From Streptomyces sp. P9-A2 (GTDB lineage: Bacteria > Actinomycetota > Actinomycetes > Streptomycetales > Streptomycetaceae): DNA of 64,000 nt. The first letter of the stretch is position 1, and each line of letters begins with the position of its first letter. This document shows, one piece after another, positions 7,894 to 16,431 of the stretch. Below the pieces are notes generated by a model, which saw only the letters and a list, made by a program, of their open reading frames with translations, was not told the origin of the DNA and searched no databases. The stretch is from positions 3,534,001 to 3,598,000 of the forward strand of contig NZ_JAZIFX010000001.1 in the NCBI RefSeq assembly GCF_036634175.1, read 5' to 3'. The translations under genes were made by a program, and so were the position numbers.

Positions 7894-8394
7894 CTACGCG
7901 GACCGGGTCAGGACGCTCAGCACCTCGAGGGTCTGCGGCGGAGTGTCGGGGTCCTCCCCGTCACTGGTCGCCAGCCGCACATGCGCGTCGCGCGCGGCAC
8001 GTACCGCGTCCGGCCATCCCTCGTGCGCGAGGTAGGCGGTGACGGGCGCGTCCGGACCGACCTGGTGCATGATCCGCAGCACGCGCAGCACCGCGGTGTC
8101 CACGAGCGCCGCCTCCTGGGAGTCGCGGAAGACCGTGCCCACGTACTTCTCGGCGGACCAGTTGTCCAGCCAGGTGTCCTCGACCAGCCGGTAGACCGCG
8201 TCGGTGACGTCGCCGTAGCCGTCCACACCGGCCAGCCAGACACCGTGCTGGAACCCGGGGTCGGAAAGCATGTGCAGCGCGGAGCGCACATTGCTGCGCC
8301 AGCGCCACCATGGCATGTCGTTGAGTGGCATGCCGCCCATGGTGAAGGAGCGACGGCTTCGACGGGAAGAGTTCTCCGAACCTTGCACGGTCAT
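7894..8394 (-). CDS. SCO4402-family conserved protein of unknown function
   Basis: A 166-residue soluble protein, rich in Trp and acidic residues (MPWWRWRSNVRSALHML, DTWLDNWSAEKYVGTVF). It matches from memory the small actinobacterial family named after SCO4402, which usually lies beside purU as here. No catalytic motif or membrane segment is visible and I know of no assigned function. The ATG at the 5' end has only a weak AAAGGA upstream; an internal ATG at about residue 19 (MGGMPLND) is an alternative start and would remove a Ser/Arg-rich leader. It is likely co-transcribed with purU. Confidence 0.8.
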   Translation of the reverse strand: MTVQGSENSSRRSRRSFTMGGMPLNDMPWWRWRSNVRSALHMLSDPGFQHGVWLAGVDGYGDVTDAVYRLVEDTWLDNWSAEKYVGTVFRDSQEAALVDTAVLRVLRIMHQVGPDAPVTAYLAHEGWPDAVRAARDAHVRLATSDGEDPDTPPQTLEVLSVLTRSA

Positions 8395-8507
8395 CGATCG
8401 TACGTTTCCTTTTCGCCGCCGGTCACACGGGACCCGTCAATTCACCTCTACGTCACTGTCTGTCGACCCTGGGTCACCCCACCGTTGACGATGTGGGGGA
8501 ACCGTGT

Positions 8508-9830
8508 GTGAACATGACCGGCAGTCCGCGCAACCGCAGCCGCCTCCGCAGCGGCTTCCTCCCCCGCCGTAACTCCCGGCCGCTCGGAGCCGGCGCCCTG
8601 GCCTCGGGCGCGCTGGCCGCGACGATCCTGGTCACCGGGTGCGGAGTCGTCCCCGGCCCGGGAGGCGGCAGCGACGAACCGATCACCGTCATGACCTGGG
8701 CACCCGAGAAGACCAGCGCCACCAACAAGCCGGGGATGCCCGCTTTCGCCCAGGCGTACGCCCGCTGGGTGAACGCCGAGGGCGGCATCAACGGCCGCGA
8801 GCTCAACGTGATCACCTGCAACGAGCACAACGACAGCGTGGCCGCCTCGCGGTGCGCCCGGACCGCCGTCAAGGAGAACGCGGTCGCGGTCGTCGGCTCG
8901 TACAGCCAGCACGCCGACGCCTTCCTGCCGACCCTCGAGGGCGCCGGCATCCCGTACATAGGCGGCTACGGCATCACCACCGACGAGTTCACCAGCCCGC
9001 TGTCCTATCCCGTCAACGGCGGCCAGCCGGCGCTGCTGGCGGGCCTCGGCCGTGCCCTCGCCGATGCCTGCGGGCCGGTCACCCTGATCCGCCCCGACAC
9101 CATCGCGGGCGACCAACTGCCCCCGCTGCTCGACTCGGGCCTGTCCGCGGGCGACCACGAACCGGCCGCGGACCAGCGGGCGGAGGAGGAGGCCACCGAG
9201 TACGGCGGGCAGGCGCAGCGGGCCCTGGAGAACAGCACCACCGACCCGGAGGCGGAAGGCTGCGTGGTGCCCGCCCTCGGGGACCGCACCAGCACCTTCA
9301 TGGACTCCTTCCGGCGCGCCCGCGCCGACCACCCGGACGTGCGCACCGCGACCGTACTGGGCAGCGTCGACCAGACGACGATCAACACGACCGGCGGGGC
9401 GTCCAGCCCGTACGAGGGGTCGTACGTCACCGGCTGGTATCCGGCGTCGAGCGACAGTCTCTGGGAGCCGATGAAGGACGTGATCAAGAAGGAGGCGTTC
9501 GGCGACAACCGGATCGACCCCGCCGACGCCGGCGTGCAGACCACCTGGATCGCCTACACGGTGTTCAAGCAGGTCGTCGATTCGCTCGGCGACGGCGAGG
9601 TGAGCGCCGACACCGTGACCCGGACACTGAACGGCGGCCTGAAGGTCGACACGGGCGGGCTCACCCCCACCCTGCGCTGGCAGTTCCAGGACAAGCTGGC
9701 CGCCGTCGGCTTCCCCCGACTGGTCAACGCCAACGTGACCTTCCAGGAGGTCAAGGACGGCCGGCTCGTGGCCGGCCGCGACGGTTTCATCGACGTGACG
9801 GACACGCTGCACAACACCGACCTGACCTGA
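8508..9830 (+). CDS. ABC-type substrate-binding lipoprotein (branched-chain amino acid type)
   Basis: An extracellular solute-binding lipoprotein of about 440 residues. The N-terminus has a positively charged stretch, a hydrophobic segment and the lipobox LVTGC at about residues 42-46, so the mature protein starts at that Cys and is membrane anchored. The rest is a Peripla_BP_6/LivJ-like Venus-flytrap fold (AFAQAYARWVNAEGGINGR, then VVGSYSQHADAFLPTLEGAG). No permease or ATPase gene is adjacent, so its transporter or its role as a sensor is unknown. GTG at 8508 is chosen because a GTGGGGGA ribosome-binding site lies 8 nt upstream; ATG at 8514 is the alternative. Confidence 0.85.
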   Translation: MNMTGSPRNRSRLRSGFLPRRNSRPLGAGALASGALAATILVTGCGVVPGPGGGSDEPITVMTWAPEKTSATNKPGMPAFAQAYARWVNAEGGINGRELNVITCNEHNDSVAASRCARTAVKENAVAVVGSYSQHADAFLPTLEGAGIPYIGGYGITTDEFTSPLSYPVNGGQPALLAGLGRALADACGPVTLIRPDTIAGDQLPPLLDSGLSAGDHEPAADQRAEEEATEYGGQAQRALENSTTDPEAEGCVVPALGDRTSTFMDSFRRARADHPDVRTATVLGSVDQTTINTTGGASSPYEGSYVTGWYPASSDSLWEPMKDVIKKEAFGDNRIDPADAGVQTTWIAYTVFKQVVDSLGDGEVSADTVTRTLNGGLKVDTGGLTPTLRWQFQDKLAAVGFPRLVNANVTFQEVKDGRLVAGRDGFIDVTDTLHNTDLT

Positions 9831-9895
9831 CGCGGCGGGACGCGAGCCGCCCGCCACCGCCGCTCCGCCGTCCTCGTCGTTCTCCGTCGGCCCCG

Positions 9896-9947
9896 CTCCG
9901 GATCCGGCACCGGTCGCCCGGGCCGGACTCCGGATCCGGCACCGGTC
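9896..9947. repeat. 20-bp direct repeat between convergent genes
   Basis: CTCCGGATCCGGCACCGGTC occurs at 9896-9915 and again at 9928-9947, the second copy running into the stop codon of the membrane-protein gene. Each copy contains the palindromes TCCGGA and ACCGGT. It may help transcription ending between the convergent genes. Confidence 0.6.
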
Positions 9948-11697
9948 ACAGGTCGGTCGGCTGCCGTTCGGTCAGGCTGTGCTGCTTGGCGATCGTGTTC
10001 CACAGCTGGGCGGCCTTGGTCTTCTCGGCGGTCGCGGTACCGCTGTCCTTGTTGGCCGCCTGGGTCTCCCCGGTCGTGCGGGCCTGGCCCTTCCGGCAGC
10101 CCTTCTTGCCCGCCGTCTGGTCGGCCCAGGCCGCGTAGTGGTTGTCGGCCGACGCCGACGCCTGCCACGCCTTGGTGAGTGCGTCGGTGAGCGCCGCGTG
10201 GTCGGGCAGCTTGTCCACCGACAACCGGGAGAGGTCGGTGACCAGCTGGTTACGCTGCCCGGCCGCTTCCCGCAGGTCCTGGGCCGCCTGCTGGAGATCC
10301 TTGCAGGCCTTCACCTTCTCCACCGCGCTGATCACCGTGGACCGGCTGTCGCCGCTGTGGGCCAGCAGCTTGTCCAGCTCGACGGCCTGCTCCTGGACCG
10401 GGTCGACGGACGGCTCGGCGGACGGCTCGGCCGACGGCGCCTCGCTCGCGGGCCCGGTGGCGGAGACCGGCTGCTTCTTGCCGTCGTCCTCGCCCCCGCC
10501 GCCGAGCAGCGCGCCCGCGCCGACGCCGAGGACTACGAGTCCGACGCCGACCGCCGCGATCAGCGGCACCTTCGACCCCGTACGGCCACCCCGGCCGCCC
10601 CGGCTCCCGGCGTTGCTCTCGCGGGCGGCACGGCGACCGCCGCCGCCCTGCCCGCCCTGCCCGCCCTGTCCGGCCTGCGGGTAGGCGGGCTGCGGGTGCT
10701 CGATGCGGGGCATCTGCTGAGTGGACCCGGCCGGGCTCTCGTCGCCGCCCGAGGTGCGGAAAAGGTTGTCGAACTCGGCGGGGGGCTGTCGGTCGCCTTC
10801 GCCGGTGGGGGCACCGGGCGCGACTCCGTACGGCGCGCCCTGGGGCCGGTCGGTCACCGGGGCCATGAACTGGGTGGCTTCGGCATCGGGGTTGCCCGCG
10901 GGCGCCGGCGGTCCGCCGGCCCGGCCCTGCGCGGGCGGGCCCGGGTACCGGGTCGCCTCGGAGTGATGTGCGGCGGGCATCTCGGGAGGCAGTGCTCCCG
11001 GGCCCACCGGGGGTATGAACTGCGTCGCGCCCTCGTCCATGGGCGCGGCGGGCACCGGCGGCAGGAACTGGGTGGCCCCCTCCGTCCCGCCGGGCAGCGC
11101 GCCCGCGCCGCCGGAGCCGTACGCGCCGGTGTGGGCGCCGTACCCGGAGCCGTGCTGCGGCGGCATCGGAGCGCTCCCGCCCTGCTGCCCGTAGCCGTCC
11201 GGTCCTCCGGCCGCCGAGCCGTAGGCGGCACCACCGTGCTGTCCGCCGTAGCCGGGGTCCTGGCCGGTGGCCTGCGGCGGCACCGGGGCGGACGGGCCGC
11301 CGGTGCCCGGGCCGTACGAGGAGTGGGGGCCGTGGGCCGGGGCCTGGGCGCCCTCGGGCGGCAGCGGGCCCGGACCCTGCTGTCCCGCGGCCGGTCCCTG
11401 CGCGCCCCAGGAGGCCGGCTCCTGCGTGCCCCACTGCTGGGCGGGCGGGGACTGCCACTCCTGGCCGGACGGCGGCGGGGACTGCGCGGGCGGCTGCTGC
11501 TGCTCGGGCCCCCATGACGTGCCCCAGGTCTGGCCGCCGGGCGGCGCCGAGGCGGGCTCCCGCCCGCCCGGCGCGACCGGACCGGCCGCGGCACCCGTCA
11601 TGCCCGGCAGCAAGGGCTCGCCGCCGTCGGAGGGCAGCACGATGCCTTCGCGCGCGGGCCGCGCCGCGGGCTCCTCGCCCTGTCCACTCTGCGTCAC
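9946..11697 (-). CDS. Pro/Gly/Gln-rich single-pass membrane protein with TQF repeats
   Basis: A 583-residue protein. Residues 1 to about 370 are a disordered cytoplasmic region rich in Pro, Gly and Gln. It contains at least three near-repeats of the form ATQFxxPV (GATQFLPPV, GATQFIPPV, EATQFMAPV) and a related STQQMP. One transmembrane helix follows (PLIAAVGVGLVVLGVGAGALL, about 378-398), then a Ser/Glu-rich linker with AEPSAEPS repeats and an extracytoplasmic helical domain with two Cys (CKDLQQAA, KKGCRKG). GTG start with GGAG 7 nt upstream. Function unknown. Repeated Thr-Gln-Phe sites before a membrane helix are typical of actinobacterial proteins regulated by Ser/Thr kinases and FHA domains; that link is inference. 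Confidence 0.75.
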   Translation of the reverse strand: MTQSGQGEEPAARPAREGIVLPSDGGEPLLPGMTGAAAGPVAPGGREPASAPPGGQTWGTSWGPEQQQPPAQSPPPSGQEWQSPPAQQWGTQEPASWGAQGPAAGQQGPGPLPPEGAQAPAHGPHSSYGPGTGGPSAPVPPQATGQDPGYGGQHGGAAYGSAAGGPDGYGQQGGSAPMPPQHGSGYGAHTGAYGSGGAGALPGGTEGATQFLPPVPAAPMDEGATQFIPPVGPGALPPEMPAAHHSEATRYPGPPAQGRAGGPPAPAGNPDAEATQFMAPVTDRPQGAPYGVAPGAPTGEGDRQPPAEFDNLFRTSGGDESPAGSTQQMPRIEHPQPAYPQAGQGGQGGQGGGGRRAARESNAGSRGGRGGRTGSKVPLIAAVGVGLVVLGVGAGALLGGGGEDDGKKQPVSATGPASEAPSAEPSAEPSVDPVQEQAVELDKLLAHSGDSRSTVISAVEKVKACKDLQQAAQDLREAAGQRNQLVTDLSRLSVDKLPDHAALTDALTKAWQASASADNHYAAWADQTAGKKGCRKGQARTTGETQAANKDSGTATAEKTKAAQLWNTIAKQHSLTERQPTDL

Positions 11698-12031
11698 CGG
11701 GACTCCTACCCATGGGGGACCTTGCGGATCGTCGGCTCACGCTACCGGGTCCCCGGAGCCCGGTGCCACGCAGCACAGGACGTGACCTCATGCCCTGTGA
11801 GCGCGGTAACAAAACCGGATCACCGCACGCTGTTCATGTCACCTCTCCCACTCCGCTCCCGTATCAACTCCGCATCGCCCGCACGTTCACTCGGAATCAC
11901 CCGAAATGTTCACCACCCGCCGTCCGCCACCGAGTTCACCCGACGCCCGGAATCCTGATCACACCACGCCCCTGCCGCGCCCGGCCGTCGCGCTGTCGCG
12001 GTGTCGTTCCCACGTCGCCGCGGTGTCGTGC
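11698..12031. other. Intergenic region upstream of the membrane protein
   Basis: No gene recognised. The AT-richer part (11800-11920) should carry the promoter of the minus-strand membrane-protein gene. No clear -10/-35 pair or dyad could be fixed. The last 100 bp contain GTCGC/GTGTCG-rich repeats before the convergent end of the regulator gene. Confidence 0.4.
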
Positions 12032-13417
12032 TCACGCCGCCACGGGCAGGGCCATGCGCGCGCCGAACTCCCTTACCACCGGCTCCTCCTGATAGGGCTC
12101 CAGTCGCTGCTGGAAGTCCTCCAGGTACTCGGCGCCCCGGTGGGACCTGAGCCCGTCCAGCAGTTCCACCGCCTTCAGACCCGTGCTGCAGGCCTGTTCC
12201 ACCTCCCGCTGCTGCACCTGCGCCGTGGCGAGCAGGACATAGCCGATCGCCCGGCGCCGCACCCGCGACCCGGGATGCCCGGCCAGCGCCTCGCGCGCAC
12301 ACCGCGCGGCGGCCTCGGCCTGCCCCAGGTCCCGATGGCAGTGCGCCAACTCGTCGGCCAGATAGGCCTCGTCGAAATGGGTGATCCACACGGGGTCGTC
12401 CCCCGAGGCCGGGTCGGCCGCCTCCATGGCGCCGATCGCACGCCCGGCCGCTTCCTGCGCGGCGTGCGCGTCACCCATCAGCGCGTGTCCGCGCGCCTCC
12501 GCCGCACGGAACATCGCCTCCGCGCGGGGTGTCGTCCGCCCTCGCGCGCCTTCCTGCGCGGCACGCGCCAACTGCGCGATCTCGCGCGGGTTTCCGAGCT
12601 GCACGGCCAGATGGCTCATGGAGGCGGCGAGCACGTACCCGCCGTACCCGCGGTCGCCGGCCGCCTGGGCCAGCCGCAGCGCCTGGATGTAGTAGCGCTG
12701 GGCGAGGCCCGGCTGTCCGGTGTCGACGGCCATGTACCCGGCCAGTTCGGTCAACCGGGCGACCGCCGCGAACAACTCGCGCCCGACGGCCTCCCGGTAC
12801 GAGCCGGCGAGCAGCCCGGAGACCACGCTGTTGAGGTAGTGCACGACGACCGGACGCACATGCCCACTGCCGTACTGGTGGTCCAGGTCCACCAGGGACT
12901 GCGTCATGGCCCGCACGGCTTCCACGTCGGACCGCCCGACCCGCGGCCCCGCTGAGCGCGCCACCTGCGGGTCGGGGGCGGAGATCAGCCAGTCCCGGCT
13001 CGGCTCCACCAGCGCGGACGCGGCGACGGAGGAGCCGGACAGGAAGTCCCGCCGGCCCACGTCGCTGCGCCACAGCTCACAGACCTGCTCTATGGCCCCC
13101 AGTACCGTCGGCGAGAACTGGAGACCGACACCCGACGCGAGGTTCTTGCCGTTGGCCATGCCGATCTCGTCGATCGTGACCGTACGGCCCAGCTTGCGCC
13201 CGAGTGCCTCCGCGATGATCGCCGGTGCCCGGCCCCGCGGCTGCTGTCCGCGCAGCCAGCGGGCCACCGACGTCTTGTCGTACCGCAGGTCGAGGCCGTG
13301 CTCGGCGCCGCACAGGTTGACTCTGCGGGCCAGCCCGGCGTTGGAGCATCCGGCTTCCTGGATGAGCGCCTGCAGCCGTTCGTTCGGCTGCCGCGCGACG
13401 AGAGGCCTTGCGGCCAT
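12032..13417 (-). CDS. HTH-TPR transcriptional regulator, NsdA-like family
   Basis: A 461-residue protein with an N-terminal Cro/XRE-like DNA-binding region (about 8-75, including AGLARRVNLCGAEHGLDL and TSVARWLRGQQPRGRAP). A linker with an RRDFLSG motif (about 128-134) follows, then a long TPR-like helical domain (about 160-440). This architecture is that of Streptomyces negative regulators of development and antibiotic production such as NsdA. The RRDFLSG segment looks like a Tat motif but is internal, so export is unlikely. ATG start with CAGGGGG 6-7 nt upstream; longer in-frame extensions lack such a site. The target genes are unknown. Confidence 0.82.
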   Translation of the reverse strand: MAARPLVARQPNERLQALIQEAGCSNAGLARRVNLCGAEHGLDLRYDKTSVARWLRGQQPRGRAPAIIAEALGRKLGRTVTIDEIGMANGKNLASGVGLQFSPTVLGAIEQVCELWRSDVGRRDFLSGSSVAASALVEPSRDWLISAPDPQVARSAGPRVGRSDVEAVRAMTQSLVDLDHQYGSGHVRPVVVHYLNSVVSGLLAGSYREAVGRELFAAVARLTELAGYMAVDTGQPGLAQRYYIQALRLAQAAGDRGYGGYVLAASMSHLAVQLGNPREIAQLARAAQEGARGRTTPRAEAMFRAAEARGHALMGDAHAAQEAAGRAIGAMEAADPASGDDPVWITHFDEAYLADELAHCHRDLGQAEAAARCAREALAGHPGSRVRRRAIGYVLLATAQVQQREVEQACSTGLKAVELLDGLRSHRGAEYLEDFQQRLEPYQEEPVVREFGARMALPVAA

Positions 13418-13764
13418 GGCGTACCCCCTGAGGCTGCGGTGCCTGCCCACGCACCGAGTTGACGTGTCTTCGGCGGCCGGACCCGCCCATCCCCTGACAA
13501 CTCCCCTCGTGAAGGGACGAAAGTTCCGGCCGTGAAGATCAATGCCCCGCCGAGGTGCCGAAGATGCGAGGCATGTACTAATTGCCGAGGTAACGGCGGA
13601 TGCCGGCCCCGTTCTGGCTACCCACCCTTGGCTACCCACCCGCAAAGACCGATCCTCCTGCGCGCCCCCGCACATGCGCCCATGCGCCCCGGCCGGGGAG
13701 CGAGTGCCCCTCTCGCGCCGGGGCGCGGGCGTAACCCCTGGTGGCGGACGTAGTTGTGTTCATC
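13418..13764. other. Divergent intergenic region, promoters not resolved
   Basis: It separates the HTH-TPR regulator and the primase-like gene. A lower-GC island at about 13555-13590 (TGTACTAATTGCC) is the best place for a promoter, but no confident -10/-35 pair is seen. The word GGCTACCCACCC occurs twice at about 13615-13640. Confidence 0.4.
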
Positions 13765-14517
13765 GTGGAAGAGACGATCCCGGGCACCGATGCCGGACAG
13801 ATCCCGAAGCAGCGCGGGGAAACCCTGCTGGACACCGCGGTTCGCTATACCGAGGAGCGCCACTGGGACGTGTTCCCGGGCACGTGGCTGGAGGCCGTCG
13901 ACGGGGTGCACCGCTGCTCGTGCGGTGTCGTCGAGTGCCCGGCGCCCGGCGCACACCCGGCGCGCTCCGACTGGGCGGGCCAGGCGACCGGCAGCACGAC
14001 GGCCGTCCGCCGCATGTGGCAGACGTGGCCGACAGCCTCGATCCTGCTGCCCACCGGCCACTCCTTCGACACGATCTCCGTCCCCGAGACGGCCGGATTC
14101 CTGGCGCTGGCCCGGATGGAGCGGATGGAACTGGCGCTCGGTCCGGTGACCCTGACGCCCGCCCGGCGCATGGAGTTCTTCGTGCTCCCCGGTGCCGCGG
14201 CGAAGGTGCCGGGCCTGGTCCGCTCCCTGGGCTGGTCGCTGTCCCCGCTCGATCTGTCCGTGCGGGGCGAGGGTGCGTACGTGGCGGCGCCGCCCACGCG
14301 GTTCGGGTCCAGGGGAGCCGTGCAGTGGGCCAGCAGGCCGACACCGGCGAACCGGTGGCTGCCGGATGCCACGGAGCTGATCTCGCCGCTGGCGTACGCG
14401 TGCGGCCGGGACCGGCAGGACCGCCGGGAGCGCCGGGAGCTGCGGGACCAGCGGGACCAGCAGGAGCGCCGGGAGCTGCGGGACCAGCGGGAGCGCCGGG
14501 AGTTGCGGGAGCGGTAG
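13765..14517 (+). CDS. Primase-polymerase (Prim-Pol)-like protein with charged C-terminal repeat
   Basis: About 250 residues, resembling the small Streptomyces proteins annotated as bifunctional DNA primase/polymerase N-terminal domain. Recognisable blocks are ETLLDTAVRYTEERHWDVFPG, a Cys cluster (HRCSCGVVECPAPGAHP), ASILLPTGHSFD and GEGYVAAPPT-like GEGAYVAAPPTRFGS. The set of catalytic acidic residues expected of an active archaeo-eukaryotic primase is not obvious, so enzyme activity is uncertain. The last 36 residues are an Arg/Glu/Asp repeat (RRELRDQR type) encoded by imperfect tandem DNA. In-frame GTG codons at 13741, 13756 and 13765 compete as start; the last gives the usual family N-terminus but none has a good ribosome-binding site. 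Confidence 0.75.
   Translation: MEETIPGTDAGQIPKQRGETLLDTAVRYTEERHWDVFPGTWLEAVDGVHRCSCGVVECPAPGAHPARSDWAGQATGSTTAVRRMWQTWPTASILLPTGHSFDTISVPETAGFLALARMERMELALGPVTLTPARRMEFFVLPGAAAKVPGLVRSLGWSLSPLDLSVRGEGAYVAAPPTRFGSRGAVQWASRPTPANRWLPDATELISPLAYACGRDRQDRRERRELRDQRDQQERRELRDQRERRELRER
14423..14513. repeat. In-gene tandem repeat encoding Arg/Glu/Asp-rich tail
   Basis: Imperfect copies of CGGGAGCGCCGGGAGCTG and GCGGGACCAG build the C-terminus of the primase-like protein. The unit lengths are multiples of three, so copy-number change would keep the frame. Confidence 0.7.
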
Positions 14518-15058
14518 GAACGGCGAAGGCGGTGGAGGCGGTGGGGCACGCGTCGGGAGAGGATCTCGGCCGCACGGCCCGTCCCCCCGCCGGAGGGGCC
14601 CCCGTGGGGCGCCTCGTTCGGCCTCGCCCGACGGATCCCCCCGCAGAGTGGGGAGGCGACCGTGCGCAACCTTTCCTCGACCGGTTACTGCCCGCGGGAC
14701 CTACCGGTACGGCCGTGGAACGCGGCCTCCGCTATGGATCTCCTCACAGTGGGCCGGGCTTCGGTCCGGTGGTGAAACGATTCCGGAAAGGACAACCGGC
14801 AGGTCGTACGGTTCACCGCGAACGCCCGCTGGAGGATCACGGCCGGCGGCGACCTGTCCCTGCCGGAATCGGCGACGTGCGGGTCACGTGGTCCCGCGGT
14901 CTTCCCTCCGTACCGTCCATCGCCCACCGTGACCGTGACCGTGATCAGGACGCGGCCGGCAGGTACTTCGCGTCGTCCCCGTGGGCGGGACCGGGCCCGT
15001 CGCGCCGCCCGGGACCTCATCCCGTGGCCGGCATCGACCTGGGCCCCGGGCCCGGGGC
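14518..15058. other. Intergenic region with a possible gene remnant
   Basis: No intact gene. On the plus strand, after a stop at 14773-14775, about 35 codons (14776-14885) show strong third-position GC typical of local genes and a natural-looking residue mix, but there is no start or recognised family. The remainder is GC-rich noncoding DNA with short GTGACC repeats near 14928-14942. Confidence 0.4.
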
Positions 15059-15940
15059 TCAGGCGTCCTGGAGGGCGTCCAGGAACGGTTCGATGGCGGC
15101 GCGCCAGGCGTCGGGCTGGTCGTAGTGGACGAGGTGACCGGCGTCGGCCACCTCCGCGTACCGGCCGCGGGGCAGGACCCGGACCATCTCCTGGGCCTCC
15201 GCGCGGCCCAGTTCACCGTCGAGGCCGCGGACCACCAGGGCCGGGCACCGCACCTGGGCCAGCTCCTCCCAGTGCGCGTCGTACACCCAGGTCTCGCGGG
15301 AGCGGAGCATCTGGCCGAAGTCGAAGACCGGCCGCCAGCCGTCCGGGGACTCGGCCATCACCTCGGCGTAGAACTCACCGCGGGCCGGGTTCGGCCGCTC
15401 CACCCAGGGGTCGTCCTCGCCGAACCACTTGCGGACGTCGGCGAGGGTGGCGAACGGAACGGGCCAGGCCTCGAACCACTGGGCCCACTCGTGCTGCGAG
15501 GCGGCCCCGAGCGCGGAGGCCCGCATGTCACAGATGATCAGCCCGCGCACCAGATCGGGTCGTTTGGCGGCCAGTTGCCAGGCGGTCAGGGCGCCCATGG
15601 CGTGGCCGATGAGGACGGCCGGGCCGAGGCCCAGCTGCTCGAGGGCGGTTTCGGTGTCGTCGACGTAGGCGTCACGGGTGAACGAGGCCTGCGGGGGCTT
15701 GTCGCTGCGGCCGTGGCCGCGCTGGTCCAGGGCGACCGCCCGGTACCGCTCGGAGAGCCGGCGGGCGGTGGACGCCCAGTGCGAGGCACGGCCCATGAGC
15801 CCGTGGAGTAACAGCACGCTCGGGGCTCCGCTCCCGGTGGTGTGCTCCGTCGGGTCGCTGCCGGTCTTGGGCGGATCGCCGAACTCCCAGGCGGCGAGAC
15901 GTACACCGTCCGCCCCCGTCACATCGATGCGTCGCGCCAT
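15059..15940 (-). CDS. Alpha/beta hydrolase-fold protein lacking the nucleophile serine
   Basis: A 293-residue alpha/beta hydrolase with all landmarks of the fold: oxyanion motif LLLHGLMGRASHW (about 43-55), DQRGHGRSDKP (about 73-83), the nucleophile elbow, and a C-terminal ADAGHLVHYDQP His motif. The elbow, however, reads IGHAMGA (about 113-119) instead of GHSMG, so the catalytic Ser is Ala. Hydrolytic activity by the usual mechanism would be lost unless another residue substitutes; some family members are non-hydrolytic, for example lyases or receptors. ATG start preceded by GGGGGTG. The region 5' to it holds a LacI-type dyad. Substrate unknown. Confidence 0.85.
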   Translation of the reverse strand: MARRIDVTGADGVRLAAWEFGDPPKTGSDPTEHTTGSGAPSVLLLHGLMGRASHWASTARRLSERYRAVALDQRGHGRSDKPPQASFTRDAYVDDTETALEQLGLGPAVLIGHAMGALTAWQLAAKRPDLVRGLIICDMRASALGAASQHEWAQWFEAWPVPFATLADVRKWFGEDDPWVERPNPARGEFYAEVMAESPDGWRPVFDFGQMLRSRETWVYDAHWEELAQVRCPALVVRGLDGELGRAEAQEMVRVLPRGRYAEVADAGHLVHYDQPDAWRAAIEPFLDALQDA

Positions 15941-16009
15941 CGTCTTGGCACCCCCAGCTCGCTGCTTGCCGTGCTGCTTGCCCTGCCTGCTGTCGCCGCC
16001 CACACGCTA

Positions 16010-16025
16010 TCGAATGCGCTTTCGA
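16010..16025. promoter_or_regulatory. LacI-type operator-like dyad
   Basis: TCGAATGCGCTTTCGA matches its own reverse complement at 14 of 16 positions with a central GCGC, the pattern of LacI/GalR-family operators. It is about 70 bp upstream of the alpha/beta hydrolase start. No LacI-family gene is in the window. Confidence 0.4.
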
Positions 16026-16192
16026 GAAGGCGGTTCCAGCCGTCAACACCCCTCATACGAGTGACCCGGCACGGGGATTGATCGCCGCGGCCGGGGGGAG
16101 ATCTCCAACGGGAGGCGGACCTCTCGGGGAAATTGGTCCGCAGGGAATGACCCTGGGAGCTCGGGGCTCCGGGTCAGCACAGGGGAGGACAG

Positions 16193-16218
16193 GCCCCGGC
16201 GCCGTGCGGCGCCGGGGC
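16193..16218. terminator. GC-rich hairpin terminator downstream of dmdR1
   Basis: A perfect 11-bp stem GCCCCGGCGCC/GGCGCCGGGGC with a 4-nt loop. It lies about 310 bp beyond the dmdR1 stop, between two minus-strand genes. No T-tract. Apart from this and the dyad at 16010, the 590 bp between the two genes show nothing recognisable. Confidence 0.6.
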
Positions 16219-16431
16219 TCCTCACGTGGTCACGGCACATCCTCCCGCCCCTCCCCGGCCGGGTGACAGCACGGTCGACCCGGCCAAGAGCCCCTCAGGT
16301 CATATGCCTCACGCGACAGCCTCGCACGCGAACCGGGTGAGCGCTGCGCTTCGGCGCACTCGGCCCGGATTCGGCGCGATCGCACCGGCGTCACGACGCT
16401 TCCGGATCAACTCCCCTTCACAGCAACCGAG

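Noticed and set aside
8570..10138. Long alternative frames across the binding-lipoprotein gene and the following gap
   Set aside because: They follow the real gene in shifted frames, are dominated by Arg/His/Pro and lack motifs.
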